A program made the translations under genes and the position numbers. Source: Phaeobacter piscinae (GTDB lineage: Bacteria; Pseudomonadota; Alphaproteobacteria; Rhodobacterales; Rhodobacteraceae). Taken from it: a stretch of 64,000 bases of DNA. The stretch lies in contig NZ_CP010681.1 in assembly GCF_002407245.1 (NCBI RefSeq), positions 62,001 to 126,000 on the forward strand. The letters are read 5' to 3'. Numbering within the stretch: the first letter of the stretch is position 1; each line of letters begins with the position of its first letter. The notes beneath the pieces were generated by a model that was given only the letters and a program-made list of their open reading frames with translations, did not search any database and was not told where the DNA came from. Positions 55,145-63,537 of this stretch are shown one piece after another.

Positions 55145-56167
55145 ATGGGTTATCGCGTCGTTATCGCGGGCGCCACGGGCAACGTGGGTCGCGAAATGCT
55201 GAATATTCTGGCGGAACGCCAGTTTCCTGTGGATGAGATTGCAGTTCTGGCGAGCCGCAAATCCCTCGGCACCGAAGTTACATTCGGCGACAAGACACTG
55301 ACGACCCAGGACTTGGACACGTTCGACTTCGCCGGTTGGGATATGGCGCTGTTTGCCGTTGGCTCCGACGCCACCAAGAAATACGCGCCGAAAGCGGCTG
55401 CGGCTGGCTGTGTCGTTATCGATAACTCATCGCTGTACCGCTATGATCATGACGTGCCGCTGATCGTGCCTGAGGTGAACCCGCAGGCGGTGCACGGCTA
55501 TGCCAAGAAGAACATCATCGCCAACCCCAACTGCTCCACCGCGCAGATGGTTGTGGCGCTGAAGCCGCTGCATGATCGTGCCAAGATCAAACGCGTCGTG
55601 GTGTCGACTTATCAGTCTGTGTCCGGCTCCGGCAAAGATGCGATTGACGAACTGTGGGATCAGACCAAGGCGGTCTACAACCCGACACAGGATGTACCGC
55701 CGAGCGTCTACACCAAGCAGATTGCCTTCAACGTGATCCCGCACATCGATGTTTTCCTGGACGACGGCTCGACCAAGGAAGAGTGGAAGATGGTCGCTGA
55801 GACCAAGAAGATCGTTGATCCCTCAATCAAGGTCACCGCGACCTGCGTGCGGGTGCCGGTTTTTGTCGGTCACTCCGAAGCGATCAACATCGAATTCGAA
55901 GACTTCCTCGATGAAGACGAGGCCCGTGACATCCTGCGTGAAGCACCAGGTATCATGGTGATCGATAAGCGCGAAGACGGCGGCTACGTGACGCCCGTCG
56001 AATGTGTCGGTGATTTCGCAACCTTCATCAGCCGCATCCGTCAGGATTCGACCCTGGATAACGGTCTGAACCTGTGGTGTGTCAGCGATAACCTGCGCAA
56101 GGGTGCTGCTCTGAATGCGGTTCAGATCGCCGAGCTTCTTGGACGTGAAGTTCTGAAAAAAGGCTAA
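55145..56167 (+). CDS. asd: Aspartate-semialdehyde dehydrogenase
   Basis: 340 residues with GGAG seven bases before ATG 55145. The Rossmann motif is VIAGATGNVGREML; the catalytic Cys sits in NPNCSTAQMV; the conserved VSGSGKDAIDEL and RVPVFVGHSEAIN segments follow. It reduces aspartyl phosphate to aspartate semialdehyde for lysine/diaminopimelate, threonine and methionine synthesis. It is followed by its own terminator, so it is probably monocistronic or the last gene of its transcript. Confidence 0.98.
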   Translation: MGYRVVIAGATGNVGREMLNILAERQFPVDEIAVLASRKSLGTEVTFGDKTLTTQDLDTFDFAGWDMALFAVGSDATKKYAPKAAAAGCVVIDNSSLYRYDHDVPLIVPEVNPQAVHGYAKKNIIANPNCSTAQMVVALKPLHDRAKIKRVVVSTYQSVSGSGKDAIDELWDQTKAVYNPTQDVPPSVYTKQIAFNVIPHIDVFLDDGSTKEEWKMVAETKKIVDPSIKVTATCVRVPVFVGHSEAINIEFEDFLDEDEARDILREAPGIMVIDKREDGGYVTPVECVGDFATFISRIRQDSTLDNGLNLWCVSDNLRKGAALNAVQIAELLGREVLKKG

Positions 56168-56188
56168 AAACCTATCCATTCAGATAGT

Positions 56189-56217
56189 GGGGCTGCTTCG
56201 AAAGAGGCGGCCCCTTT
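56189..56217 (+). terminator. Intrinsic terminator of asd
   Basis: GGGGCTGC (56189-56196) pairs with GCGGCCCC (56207-56214) with one G-T wobble, followed by TTT. It is 21 bp past the asd stop and before the next plus-strand gene. Confidence 0.75.
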
Positions 56218-56296
56218 ACCGTTTGTACAGCTGTTCTTGCCAGCCTTGATGCCACTAGTCTGATGGGGGTTAGACAACGGTAAAGGGGGTTAGACC

Positions 56297-56626
56297 ATGG
56301 TGGAAAAACAATCAGCGCAAGAGATCGCAGAGGGTGAGCACATCAGCGCGGGGGAAAGCGCCTGGGCCACCGCACGCAATAGTTCGCGGCTGGACGCTGA
56401 GATGGCGGCACAGCTGAGAATGGTCCTGAGCGAGAGTTTCCGCACCGCAAAGACCTGGCTAGAGTTGATCCGCGCGCTGCGCATCAAGGGGTTCTACTTG
56501 GAGCGGAAAGACGGGCGCATGCGCCTGCGGGACGCCCATAGCCATGTTGAAATCTGCACCTGCCGGTTTCTGGGCTTCCCAGGGGGAGAACTGGAAACGC
56601 GTTTCGGCGAACCTTTGCCTGAATAG
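56297..56626 (+). CDS. Small protein resembling a relaxase accessory domain
   Basis: 109 residues. The N-terminal third is charged and helical. Residues about 55-109 read LIRALRIKGFYLERKDGRMRLRD followed by CRFLGFPGGELETRFGEPLP. This resembles the small 'aL...G..l.r.dgr..lvD..G..h.l.R..g' module found within some plasmid relaxase proteins, an impression from motif layout only. No relaxase or mobile element lies nearby. Start ATG 56297 is plausible. Function unknown. Confidence 0.7.
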   Translation: MVEKQSAQEIAEGEHISAGESAWATARNSSRLDAEMAAQLRMVLSESFRTAKTWLELIRALRIKGFYLERKDGRMRLRDAHSHVEICTCRFLGFPGGELETRFGEPLPE

Positions 56627-56759
56627 CTCTGAGAGGCCCCAGATACAAAGGGGTGGTAGGCAGGCAGTCGCGGATGCAACTGGTCACAGCGCCGATGCGT
56701 CTCTAGGTTCGGTGACAGGCGAGGCATTGCCCCGCAGTGTTCATCAGTCGAGAGAAATT

Positions 56760-58433
56760 ATGCGATCTGCTTTTTCAAATATGACCTTTGGCGCGACGTT
56801 TGCCGTGACCACATGTGTTGCCACAGCTGCGGTTTCGGACGTTATACAAGTCGACAGCCAGATTTCAGCGGTCACGCTGTATCCGGGGCTGGCGCAGATT
56901 ACCCGGACCGCCGATGTGGTGTTGCCTGCGGGGCAGCACGAGCTGATCCTGCAAGGCGTGCCGCAAAGTGCGGAGACCGCGAGCCTGCAGGTTCAAATAG
57001 ACGGCGCCCGCAGGATCAGTACCCGGGTGCGAGATGAGTTCGTTCCGCCGCGTGACGCGTCGACACCGGAGATTGAGGCCGCCGAAGCGCGCATAGATGA
57101 GATCGAAGCACAGATCGCTGCGGTGGAAGATGAGGCGGCGCGCGCACGGGCCGCGGCCCAAGCGGCGCGCAGTTCTATTCATTTCTTGGAGCAGCTTGGC
57201 AGCAATGACGGGCTTGTGGGTACAGATGCCGCTGCGCTTGCCGATATCGCCCTGATGATCAGCCGTCGTGCAGCCGAAAATCACCGCCAGATCGTTGATG
57301 CCGAGGCTGAGGCCCGCAATAAGGAGCAAGCGCTCGTCACCTTGCAGGAAAGTTTGACCGAGGCGCGCACCGCGCTTGCGGCTCTGTCGCTAGAGGACGA
57401 GGACCGCCTCTATATTGAGGTAACGGTTGAGGCAGCGACTGCGGGTGAGGCCTCAATCCGCATGCAGTATCTGACTGAAGGGGCTGGCAATATCGGCTGG
57501 TCTCCGAGCTATGAGTTGCATCTCGCAACCGGTGGTGATCCTGAGCTGACGTTGAACCGCAGCGTGATCTTGTCCCAGGACACGGGGGAAAACTGGCAGG
57601 ACGTTGCGCTGACGCTGTCGACGGCGGAACCTTTGGGGCAATCAGCGCCCTTACGGCTTTTCCCACAGCTGCGGCGGATCGAGAAGCCAATGCCCGAGCC
57701 AACTTCGAAACAGCGGCTGTCATCTGATATGGAATTGGATCTTGCGAACGAGCCTATTATCGAAGCGGCTGTGGTGGTTGAGGAGATATTTCGGCAATGG
57801 TCTGTCGACCGCAGTGGCGTCGCCGCGGTCTATGGGTTTGATACGCCGGTCTCCATCGCATCAGGGGCAGAGGCGCTGCGGTTGGAGATGGATAGCCTGA
57901 AGACCGCCGCGACGCTCACCGCCCAGGCAGTGCCGCTGCGCAATGAGACCGCTTATCGGATGGTACGCTTCACCAATGAGTTTGGTGAACAGCTTCTGGC
58001 TGCGACGCAGGCCGCCCATTTCGTCGACGGAAAGTTGATCGCTGTCGCAGATTTTGCCGGTCTGGCACCGGGAGCGGAGGCGGATTTGGGTTTTGGCGCA
58101 ATCAAAGGTCTGACCCTAAGTCGCGATATTCTTGACCAGAGCGAGGGGGAGCAGGGGCTGATTTCGCGCAACACTGAACAAGTCCGCCGGGTCGAGATTG
58201 AGGTGGAGAACCTCACGAACCGTGCCTGGCCGCTGCGCCTGCTGGACCGTGTCCCCTATTCCCAGCAAGACGCGCTGGAGATTACCTGGGACGCTCGCCC
58301 TGCACCGACTGAGGAAAACGTCGAGAAACAGCGTGGTATCCTGGCCTGGGATATGGAGATTGCGGCGGGTGCGGCCGAAGTGATCGAGATCGAGACGGAG
58401 CTGAGCTGGCCCGAAGGCCAGATCCTGCGCTGA
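56760..58433 (+). CDS. DUF4139 / MuiA-like secreted protein
   Basis: 557 residues from ATG 56760 (GAGAG just upstream); the frame runs further upstream without a signal peptide, which argues against a longer form. An N-terminal signal peptide ends near VATAAVS. It is followed by a DUF4140 domain (VTLYPGLAQITRTADVVLPAGQHEL), a long coiled coil (about 105-215), and the C-terminal DUF4139 domain (YLTEGAGNIGWSPSYEL). Family members are called mucoidy inhibitor A, but the mechanism is not established. It converges with livM 8 bp away. Confidence 0.9.
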   Translation: MRSAFSNMTFGATFAVTTCVATAAVSDVIQVDSQISAVTLYPGLAQITRTADVVLPAGQHELILQGVPQSAETASLQVQIDGARRISTRVRDEFVPPRDASTPEIEAAEARIDEIEAQIAAVEDEAARARAAAQAARSSIHFLEQLGSNDGLVGTDAAALADIALMISRRAAENHRQIVDAEAEARNKEQALVTLQESLTEARTALAALSLEDEDRLYIEVTVEAATAGEASIRMQYLTEGAGNIGWSPSYELHLATGGDPELTLNRSVILSQDTGENWQDVALTLSTAEPLGQSAPLRLFPQLRRIEKPMPEPTSKQRLSSDMELDLANEPIIEAAVVVEEIFRQWSVDRSGVAAVYGFDTPVSIASGAEALRLEMDSLKTAATLTAQAVPLRNETAYRMVRFTNEFGEQLLAATQAAHFVDGKLIAVADFAGLAPGAEADLGFGAIKGLTLSRDILDQSEGEQGLISRNTEQVRRVEIEVENLTNRAWPLRLLDRVPYSQQDALEITWDARPAPTEENVEKQRGILAWDMEIAAGAAEVIEIETELSWPEGQILR

Positions 58434-58441
58434 TCTGCGCG

Positions 58442-59512
58442 CTAACGTTGGCCGCGCAGGCGGCCGACCACGCCACTGGGGAAGAAATAGACGCTGAGAA
58501 TGAACAGCACCCCAAGCCACAAGAGCCACCTGTCCGGGCTGAGCAATTCGGGCAGCAGAGGCAATCCTTCGGTCATGCTGGAGAGAACGCCCATCAGGTT
58601 TTGCAGATAGTTCTGTGCCAGCACGAACAGAGTTGCGCCGATGACCGCGCCGTAGATGGTGCCCATGCCGCCAATGACGACCATCAGCAGAATGTCGATC
58701 ATAATTGTCATCGACAGGGTGGTATCCGGCCCCACATAGCGCAGCCAGATCGCGTAGAGAGATCCCGACAACGCGGCGATCGCAGCTGAGAGGCAGGTGG
58801 CGGTGACGCGGTAGTAGACCACTTTGTAGCCAATCGCCTCCGCTCTGAAGTCATTCTCCCGGATCGCCTGCAGTACGCGGCCAAACGGCGAATTAACGAC
58901 CCGCAGCAAGGCCAGGAACAGCAGCGCGCTGCCGCCGAAAATCAGGTAGTAGGTCAGCAATTTTCCGTTCAGTTTGACCCCGAACAATGCGCCGTCAAAC
59001 GTCTCTTTGCCGAATTTGAACGCAGGCCCCAATTCGCGTGGGATCTTGAAGGTCAGCCCATCTTCGCCGCCAGTGAGCCCGGAGAGCTGGCTGACCAGAA
59101 CCGCCACGGCAGAGGCAACAGCCAGCGTGATCATGGCAAAGAAGATCGCTCGGACCCGCAGGGAAAACAACCCGATCAGCAACGCCAGAACCGCAGCGAG
59201 CGCCGCCCCCGTGATAGACCCGATTGCCAGCGCGTCAAAGCCACGCCCCATATGGGTTGAGGTGAGAGCGACCCCATAGGCGCCCATGCCGAAGAACATC
59301 GTATGCGCAAAGCTGACGATACCGCCGTACCCCAGCAAGAGATCGTAGCTCGCCACCAGCACGATAAAAATGCAGATGCGCGCGGCTGTATCGACGGTGC
59401 GAACACCTGGGAACAAAAAGGGTGCGAAGGCCAGACAGGTCAGGATAACCGCAAGCAGCAGGGCCAGAACGCGGGAGCGCGGCAGATCGCCAGAGAGAAG
59501 GGTACGGATCAT
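58442..59512 (-). CDS. livM: Branched-chain amino acid-type ABC permease
   Basis: 356 residues. ATG 59512 overlaps the livH stop by 4 bp (ATGA), which selects it over an upstream in-frame codon. About nine or ten membrane helices and the LivM family block GENDFRAEAIGY (read here as RENDFRAEAIGYKV) with GGMGTIYGAVIGA. Last gene of the SBP-livG-livF-livH-livM operon. Together with LivH it forms the transmembrane channel for uptake. The substrate of this particular system is unknown. Confidence 0.95.
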   Translation of the reverse strand: MIRTLLSGDLPRSRVLALLLAVILTCLAFAPFLFPGVRTVDTAARICIFIVLVASYDLLLGYGGIVSFAHTMFFGMGAYGVALTSTHMGRGFDALAIGSITGAALAAVLALLIGLFSLRVRAIFFAMITLAVASAVAVLVSQLSGLTGGEDGLTFKIPRELGPAFKFGKETFDGALFGVKLNGKLLTYYLIFGGSALLFLALLRVVNSPFGRVLQAIRENDFRAEAIGYKVVYYRVTATCLSAAIAALSGSLYAIWLRYVGPDTTLSMTIMIDILLMVVIGGMGTIYGAVIGATLFVLAQNYLQNLMGVLSSMTEGLPLLPELLSPDRWLLWLGVLFILSVYFFPSGVVGRLRGQR

Positions 59513-60540
59513 TTTGCCTTTACCACCGGGATCATGCCCATCGGCCGCCACATCAGGATGGCCACCATCAAGGCGATATTGGAAACTAGGGCCAGTTTCG
59601 GCTCAACGAAGGCGATGTAATTCTGTAGCAGCCCAACCAGCAGCGCGCCGATGAAGCAGCCCTCAACCGACCCAAGCCCGCCGATGATCACCACAATGAA
59701 GATCAGGATCATCGCCTGATTGCCCATATGGGCGGTGATCACCTCCTGATAGAGGCCCCACATAACGCCCCCGAGGCCGGCCAATGCCGATCCGGCGATG
59801 AAAACACCGATAAAAACCAGCCTCAACCGGTATCCCAGCGCCGCGACCATCTCCCCGTTTTGAACACCGGCCCGGACGATCAGGCCGATCTTGGTGCGGC
59901 GCAGGACAAACCGCATGGCGGCAAAGACTGCCAACCCAACGCCGACTGTGACCAACCGGTATTTCTCAATCGCGGCATCGCCGAAGGTGAGCGCGCCTTT
60001 TAGTGCTTCGGGGCGTGTGAAGTAGATTTCCTCTGGCCCCCATAGGACAATGATCAGCTGCTCTGCAATGATCAGCCCCCCCATGGTAACAAGGATCTGA
60101 CTGAGGTGGTTGCCGTAGACAGGTTTGACAATCACCCGTTCGAAAGCCCAGCCCATGACGGCGGTTGCGGCCATAGCGGCAAGAACCGCAGCCAGGATTG
60201 CCAGCAGATTCAGCCCCAGCGAGGGGGCATTTGTCAGGTGACCCAGTGTCAGCAGGACGGAAATCCCGATGAAGGCTCCAACCGAGACAAAGGCGCCGTG
60301 ACCGAAGTTAATGACGTCCATCAGGCCGAACACCAAGGTGAGCCCTGACGCCATCAGGAAGATCATCATCCCCATGGCCAGACCGGACACTGTGAGGGTC
60401 AGCCAGCTGGCCGGGTTCTGCACTGCGATCAGGCCGGCGATTGCCAAGACCGGAACCAGCATAAGCGGCGCATAAGGCGCCAGCCTGTCGGCCACCGAAG
60501 ATCGAGCCATTGTTGGGCTGTGTTCAGGGGCTGTGCTCAT
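59509..60540 (-). CDS. livH: Branched-chain amino acid-type ABC permease
   Basis: 343 residues with about eight to nine membrane helices. LivH family blocks include LTLVFGLMDVINFGHGAFVSVGAF and GGLGSVEGCFIGALLVG. A hydrophilic N-terminal extension of about 20 residues precedes the first helix. Its stop overlaps the livM start. The gene lies 59 bp downstream of livF. Confidence 0.95.
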   Translation of the reverse strand: MSTAPEHSPTMARSSVADRLAPYAPLMLVPVLAIAGLIAVQNPASWLTLTVSGLAMGMMIFLMASGLTLVFGLMDVINFGHGAFVSVGAFIGISVLLTLGHLTNAPSLGLNLLAILAAVLAAMAATAVMGWAFERVIVKPVYGNHLSQILVTMGGLIIAEQLIIVLWGPEEIYFTRPEALKGALTFGDAAIEKYRLVTVGVGLAVFAAMRFVLRRTKIGLIVRAGVQNGEMVAALGYRLRLVFIGVFIAGSALAGLGGVMWGLYQEVITAHMGNQAMILIFIVVIIGGLGSVEGCFIGALLVGLLQNYIAFVEPKLALVSNIALMVAILMWRPMGMIPVVKAK

Positions 60541-60599
60541 CGGGCTATCTCCTGTCCGATGCAGCCATTGCGGGATATGTATCGACCGTCAGACATCAT

Positions 60600-61349
60600 T
60601 CACTTCGCTTCCATGCTGAGGCCCATCAGCCGTTCCTGTAGGGTGGGATCGCCGGCCAGTTCGGCCATCTCCCCGGACCAGATCACGCGACCGTCGTCCA
60701 TCACGTTGGCGGTATCGCCAAGTGCCTTTGCGACGGCGAAATTCTGTTCGACCATCAGGATTGAGGCCCCCTGATCCTTTAGATCCTTGAGCGCGCGGGC
60801 CATCGTGGAAATGATCGCAGGGGCCAACCCCTTGGTTGGTTCGTCAATCAGGTAGAGCTTGCGCTCTTCGATCATGGCGCGGGCAATCGATAGCATCTGT
60901 TTCTGCCCACCGGAGAGATTGCCGGCTTCGGAGGTCCAGAATGTCTTTAGCGGCGGAAATGCTTGAAAGATCCAGTCCAGACGCGCGGGATCAATGGGGC
61001 CGGAAACAGCGGCCAGCACCATGTTCTCCTCCACGGTCAGATCGGCGAAGATCCCCATGTCCTCGGGCACGAATCCCAGGCCTGATCGCGCTATATTGGC
61101 GGTGGGTATCCGGGTGATGTCATCGCCGTCAAAGAGGATACGCCCGCGATGAGCCCGCCAGTGCCCGATCACACTGCGCAGGGTCGTGGTCTTACCGACG
61201 CCGTTGCGCCCCAGCAGCATGGTAACGCCGCCGCGCGGCACGTGGAGATCGACACCCTGAAGAATATGGTACTGCGCAATATTCGTGTAGATCCCTTCAA
61301 TCCGAAGGATCGGATCGCCGGTGGTCCCAGTCTGAGCAAGATCAGACAT
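60600..61349 (-). CDS. livF: Branched-chain amino acid-type ABC ATPase
   Basis: 249 residues from ATG 61349, which overlaps the livG end by 8 bp. All ATPase motifs are intact: Walker A GRNGVGKTT, signature LSGGQKQML, Walker B LYLIDEPTKGLAP, and the switch region VEQN in place of a His-containing loop, as is usual in LivF. It forms a heterodimer with LivG. Residue order and length match LivF. Confidence 0.96.
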   Translation of the reverse strand: MSDLAQTGTTGDPILRIEGIYTNIAQYHILQGVDLHVPRGGVTMLLGRNGVGKTTTLRSVIGHWRAHRGRILFDGDDITRIPTANIARSGLGFVPEDMGIFADLTVEENMVLAAVSGPIDPARLDWIFQAFPPLKTFWTSEAGNLSGGQKQMLSIARAMIEERKLYLIDEPTKGLAPAIISTMARALKDLKDQGASILMVEQNFAVAKALGDTANVMDDGRVIWSGEMAELAGDPTLQERLMGLSMEAK

Positions 61350-62118
61350 GATCCAAAACCCCCTCAAGTCCGCGCCCCATATAGGCCTCTTGCACGATGT
61401 CCGAGGCCATCACCTCGGCCGGGGCACCATCTGCCGCCAGCGCGCCATTGTGCAGAACGATAATGCGGTCGGCGAGCGTTCGGATCACATCCATCTTGTG
61501 CTCCACCAATAGGACAGTGCGGTCGCTCTGCGCTTTCAGGTCCGCGATGAGGTCCAGCACAACCGGGGCCTCATCGACACTCATCCCGGCGGTTGGTTCG
61601 TCAAACATGTAGATCAGCGGGTCGAGGGCAATCAGCAGAGCGACTTCCAGCTTGCGCTGATTGCCGTGGGACAGTTCTGAGACGATCTGGTTACGCTCCT
61701 CCAGAAGGCGCACACGGGCTAGGATATCTTCGGCCTGATCTATCAGGTCGGCGTGGCCTGTTACCATGGACCAAAGGTTGAATCCGCGCCCGGCTTTGGC
61801 CTGAACCACCAGGCGGACATTCTCCAGAACGGTCAGATCGGGAAACAAGTTGGTCATCTGAAAAGCGCGTCCGATACCGGCCTTCGTGCGGGTTGAAACG
61901 GAGGCGGTGCTGATGTCCTGACCGTTTAGCGCGACGCGTCCGGCGCTGGCCGGGATCTGCCCGGAAATCAGATTGAAATAGGTGGTCTTCCCAGCGCCGT
62001 TGGGACCGACGATGGCGGTCAGTTCACCGGCGTGAAAGGCACATGTAACGGCATCGACAGCCACGTGCCCACCAAAGCGTACAGTCAGATCATCGGTGGT
62101 CAGAAGGGGGGCAGTCAT
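61342..62118 (-). CDS. livG: Branched-chain amino acid-type ABC ATPase
   Basis: 258 residues. Walker A is GPNGAGKTTYF, the signature region LSHGNQRKLE, Walker B YMFDEPTAGMS, and the switch His is VEHKMDV. The C-terminal tail (EVMASDIVQEAYMGRG) is the LivG hallmark. It starts 92 bp after the binding-protein gene, across a hairpin, and is coupled to livF. Confidence 0.96.
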   Translation of the reverse strand: MTAPLLTTDDLTVRFGGHVAVDAVTCAFHAGELTAIVGPNGAGKTTYFNLISGQIPASAGRVALNGQDISTASVSTRTKAGIGRAFQMTNLFPDLTVLENVRLVVQAKAGRGFNLWSMVTGHADLIDQAEDILARVRLLEERNQIVSELSHGNQRKLEVALLIALDPLIYMFDEPTAGMSVDEAPVVLDLIADLKAQSDRTVLLVEHKMDVIRTLADRIIVLHNGALAADGAPAEVMASDIVQEAYMGRGLEGVLDHV

Positions 62119-62168
62119 GAACGGATCCGTGTGGAGTGGGATTGAATCGCGGTTATCCGCTTCGCATC

Positions 62169-62195
62169 AGGCCCGGCACCACATGCGCCGGACCT
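62169..62195 (-). terminator. Intercistronic hairpin between SBP gene and livG
   Basis: AGGCCCGGC (62169-62177) and GCCGGACCT (62187-62195) pair with one G-T wobble around a nine-base loop. It is just downstream of the binding-protein stop. In many ABC operons such a hairpin keeps more mRNA for the binding protein than for the membrane part. There is no T-run. Confidence 0.6.
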
Positions 62196-62210
62196 GAGAG
62201 AAGGATACGA

Positions 62211-63395
62211 TCAGTTGCGCACCGGGATCGGCAGATCATCGATGCTCAACTCGCGAACCAGCTCGGGGATCGCCCATTCGACATCATCTTCGACGCGTAG
62301 TTTGAAGTGATACATCGGCTGTAGCGCCTGATGATCTTCAGCCCGGAATTGCATGGTGCCCTTCGGGGTTTCCCACTCCATGCCTTCCATTGCGGTGATC
62401 AGGGCTTCGGTGTCGGTAGACCCGGCTTTCTTGATGGCTTCCACAGCCGCGATACCTGCGGCCATGCCGCCTGCGGTGAAGAAATCCGGGGGGCTGTCAA
62501 ACCGCTCAAAATGGGTTTTGACGAGCCAGTCGTTCACAGGATTGTCGGGCAGCTCATAGTAGTAGTAGGTGCCGCCTTCCATGCCAGCGAAATCCTTGAA
62601 CCCTTTCAGAGCGGCAAGGATGTTGCCGACGCCGGCAAACTCAATCCCGAAACGGCTGGGATCCATGGCGTTGATTTTGGCCCAGGGGTTGCCGCCACCG
62701 GCCCAGATGATGAAGAGCTTCTTTTCGCCTTCGAGATCCTTCATCGCGTTGAAGATCCGTTCCCCGGCCGCCGTAAAATCGGTGGTGTCGGTCGGTGCGA
62801 ATTCTTCGTGGACGATCTCGTGACCCTGCGCGGCAAGGGCTTCGCGGAAGGCGGCGATGCCGTCGCGGCCAAAGGCGTAGTCCTGTGCCAGCGTTGCGAT
62901 ATGCACGTTGTCCCCGGCCAGAGCGATGGCGCTGGCTACGGCATCCTGAGAGGAGTTGCGCGAGGTCCGGAAAATATAGCGGTTCCAGTTCGACCCGGTA
63001 ATGGAGTCAGCAACCGCGGGCTCTACGATCAGCAATTTTTCGTATTCCTCGGCGACCGGTAGCATCGCCAGCGCAACGCCGGAGCTGACTGGCCCAATGG
63101 CCAGATCGACCTCATCATCGCCATAAGCTTCCTCGAGCAGGGCTTTGCCATTCTCGGGCTTCAGCTGCGTGTCTTTTTCGATCACCACGATCTTCTCGCC
63201 GTTCACCTCCATGGTGCCGCCGGTGGCGTATTCCAGCCCCAGCATCAGACCGTCGTGTGACTGTTTGGCGTAGGCTTCAAACGGGCCGGTTTTGCCATAG
63301 ACATGGGCGATTTTAATATCAGCAAAGGCGGCGGTGGCTATAGCTGACGTCAGCGTCAGTGCGGAGACCATCCCCGCAGCAAATGTGCGTTTCAT
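62211..63395 (-). CDS. ABC transporter substrate-binding protein (Peripla_BP_6)
   Basis: 394 residues. A signal peptide (MKRTFAAGM...) ends in ATAAFA, then the mature protein starts DIKIAHVYGKTGPFEAYAKQ, the type I periplasmic-binding fold of the Leu/Ile/Val family. Further blocks are GPVSSGVALAMLPVAEEY and LAQDYAFGRDGIAAF. The binding pocket cannot be assigned from sequence; family members bind amino acids, amides, urea or aromatics. It leads the operon, with a promoter-like sequence and palindrome upstream. Confidence 0.94.
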   Translation of the reverse strand: MKRTFAAGMVSALTLTSAIATAAFADIKIAHVYGKTGPFEAYAKQSHDGLMLGLEYATGGTMEVNGEKIVVIEKDTQLKPENGKALLEEAYGDDEVDLAIGPVSSGVALAMLPVAEEYEKLLIVEPAVADSITGSNWNRYIFRTSRNSSQDAVASAIALAGDNVHIATLAQDYAFGRDGIAAFREALAAQGHEIVHEEFAPTDTTDFTAAGERIFNAMKDLEGEKKLFIIWAGGGNPWAKINAMDPSRFGIEFAGVGNILAALKGFKDFAGMEGGTYYYYELPDNPVNDWLVKTHFERFDSPPDFFTAGGMAAGIAAVEAIKKAGSTDTEALITAMEGMEWETPKGTMQFRAEDHQALQPMYHFKLRVEDDVEWAIPELVRELSIDDLPIPVRN

Positions 63396-63413
63396 CCTGT
63401 AACTCCCTCGTGG

Positions 63414-63434
63414 CGCGCCAAGTTATCTGGCGCG
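63414..63434 (-). promoter_or_regulatory. 5' leader hairpin of the SBP gene
   Basis: CGCGCCA and TGGCGCG are perfect 7-bp arms with a seven-base loop, ending about 19 bases before the SBP start. If the promoter below is right, the hairpin sits near the mRNA 5' end and could stabilise the transcript. Confidence 0.45.
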
Positions 63435-63453
63435 GTCTCGCTCCTGTCGTGGC

Positions 63454-63483
63454 AGGCTAGCGGCGGGGTGTCAAACCGGTCAA
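63454..63483 (-). promoter_or_regulatory. Candidate promoter of the liv-type operon
   Basis: On the minus strand TTGACC (complement of 63478-63483) and TAGCCT (complement of 63454-63459) are spaced 18 bp. The fit is moderate. It lies about 60-90 bp before the SBP start and directly beside the palindrome at 63490-63505. Confidence 0.45.
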
Positions 63484-63489
63484 TTGCGC

Positions 63490-63505
63490 GAAAATACGTA
63501 TTTTC
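63490..63505. promoter_or_regulatory. 16-bp perfect palindrome upstream of the liv operon
   Basis: GAAAATACGTATTTTC is fully self-complementary and AT-rich against a GC-rich background. It abuts the candidate -35 element, about 95 bp before the SBP start and 33 bp after the aldolase stop. This suits binding by a dimeric regulator, for example of the GntR type. Confidence 0.55.
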
Positions 63506-63537
63506 TCACGCGGTTTTGTCTCTTGGGGTGCCGGTGG

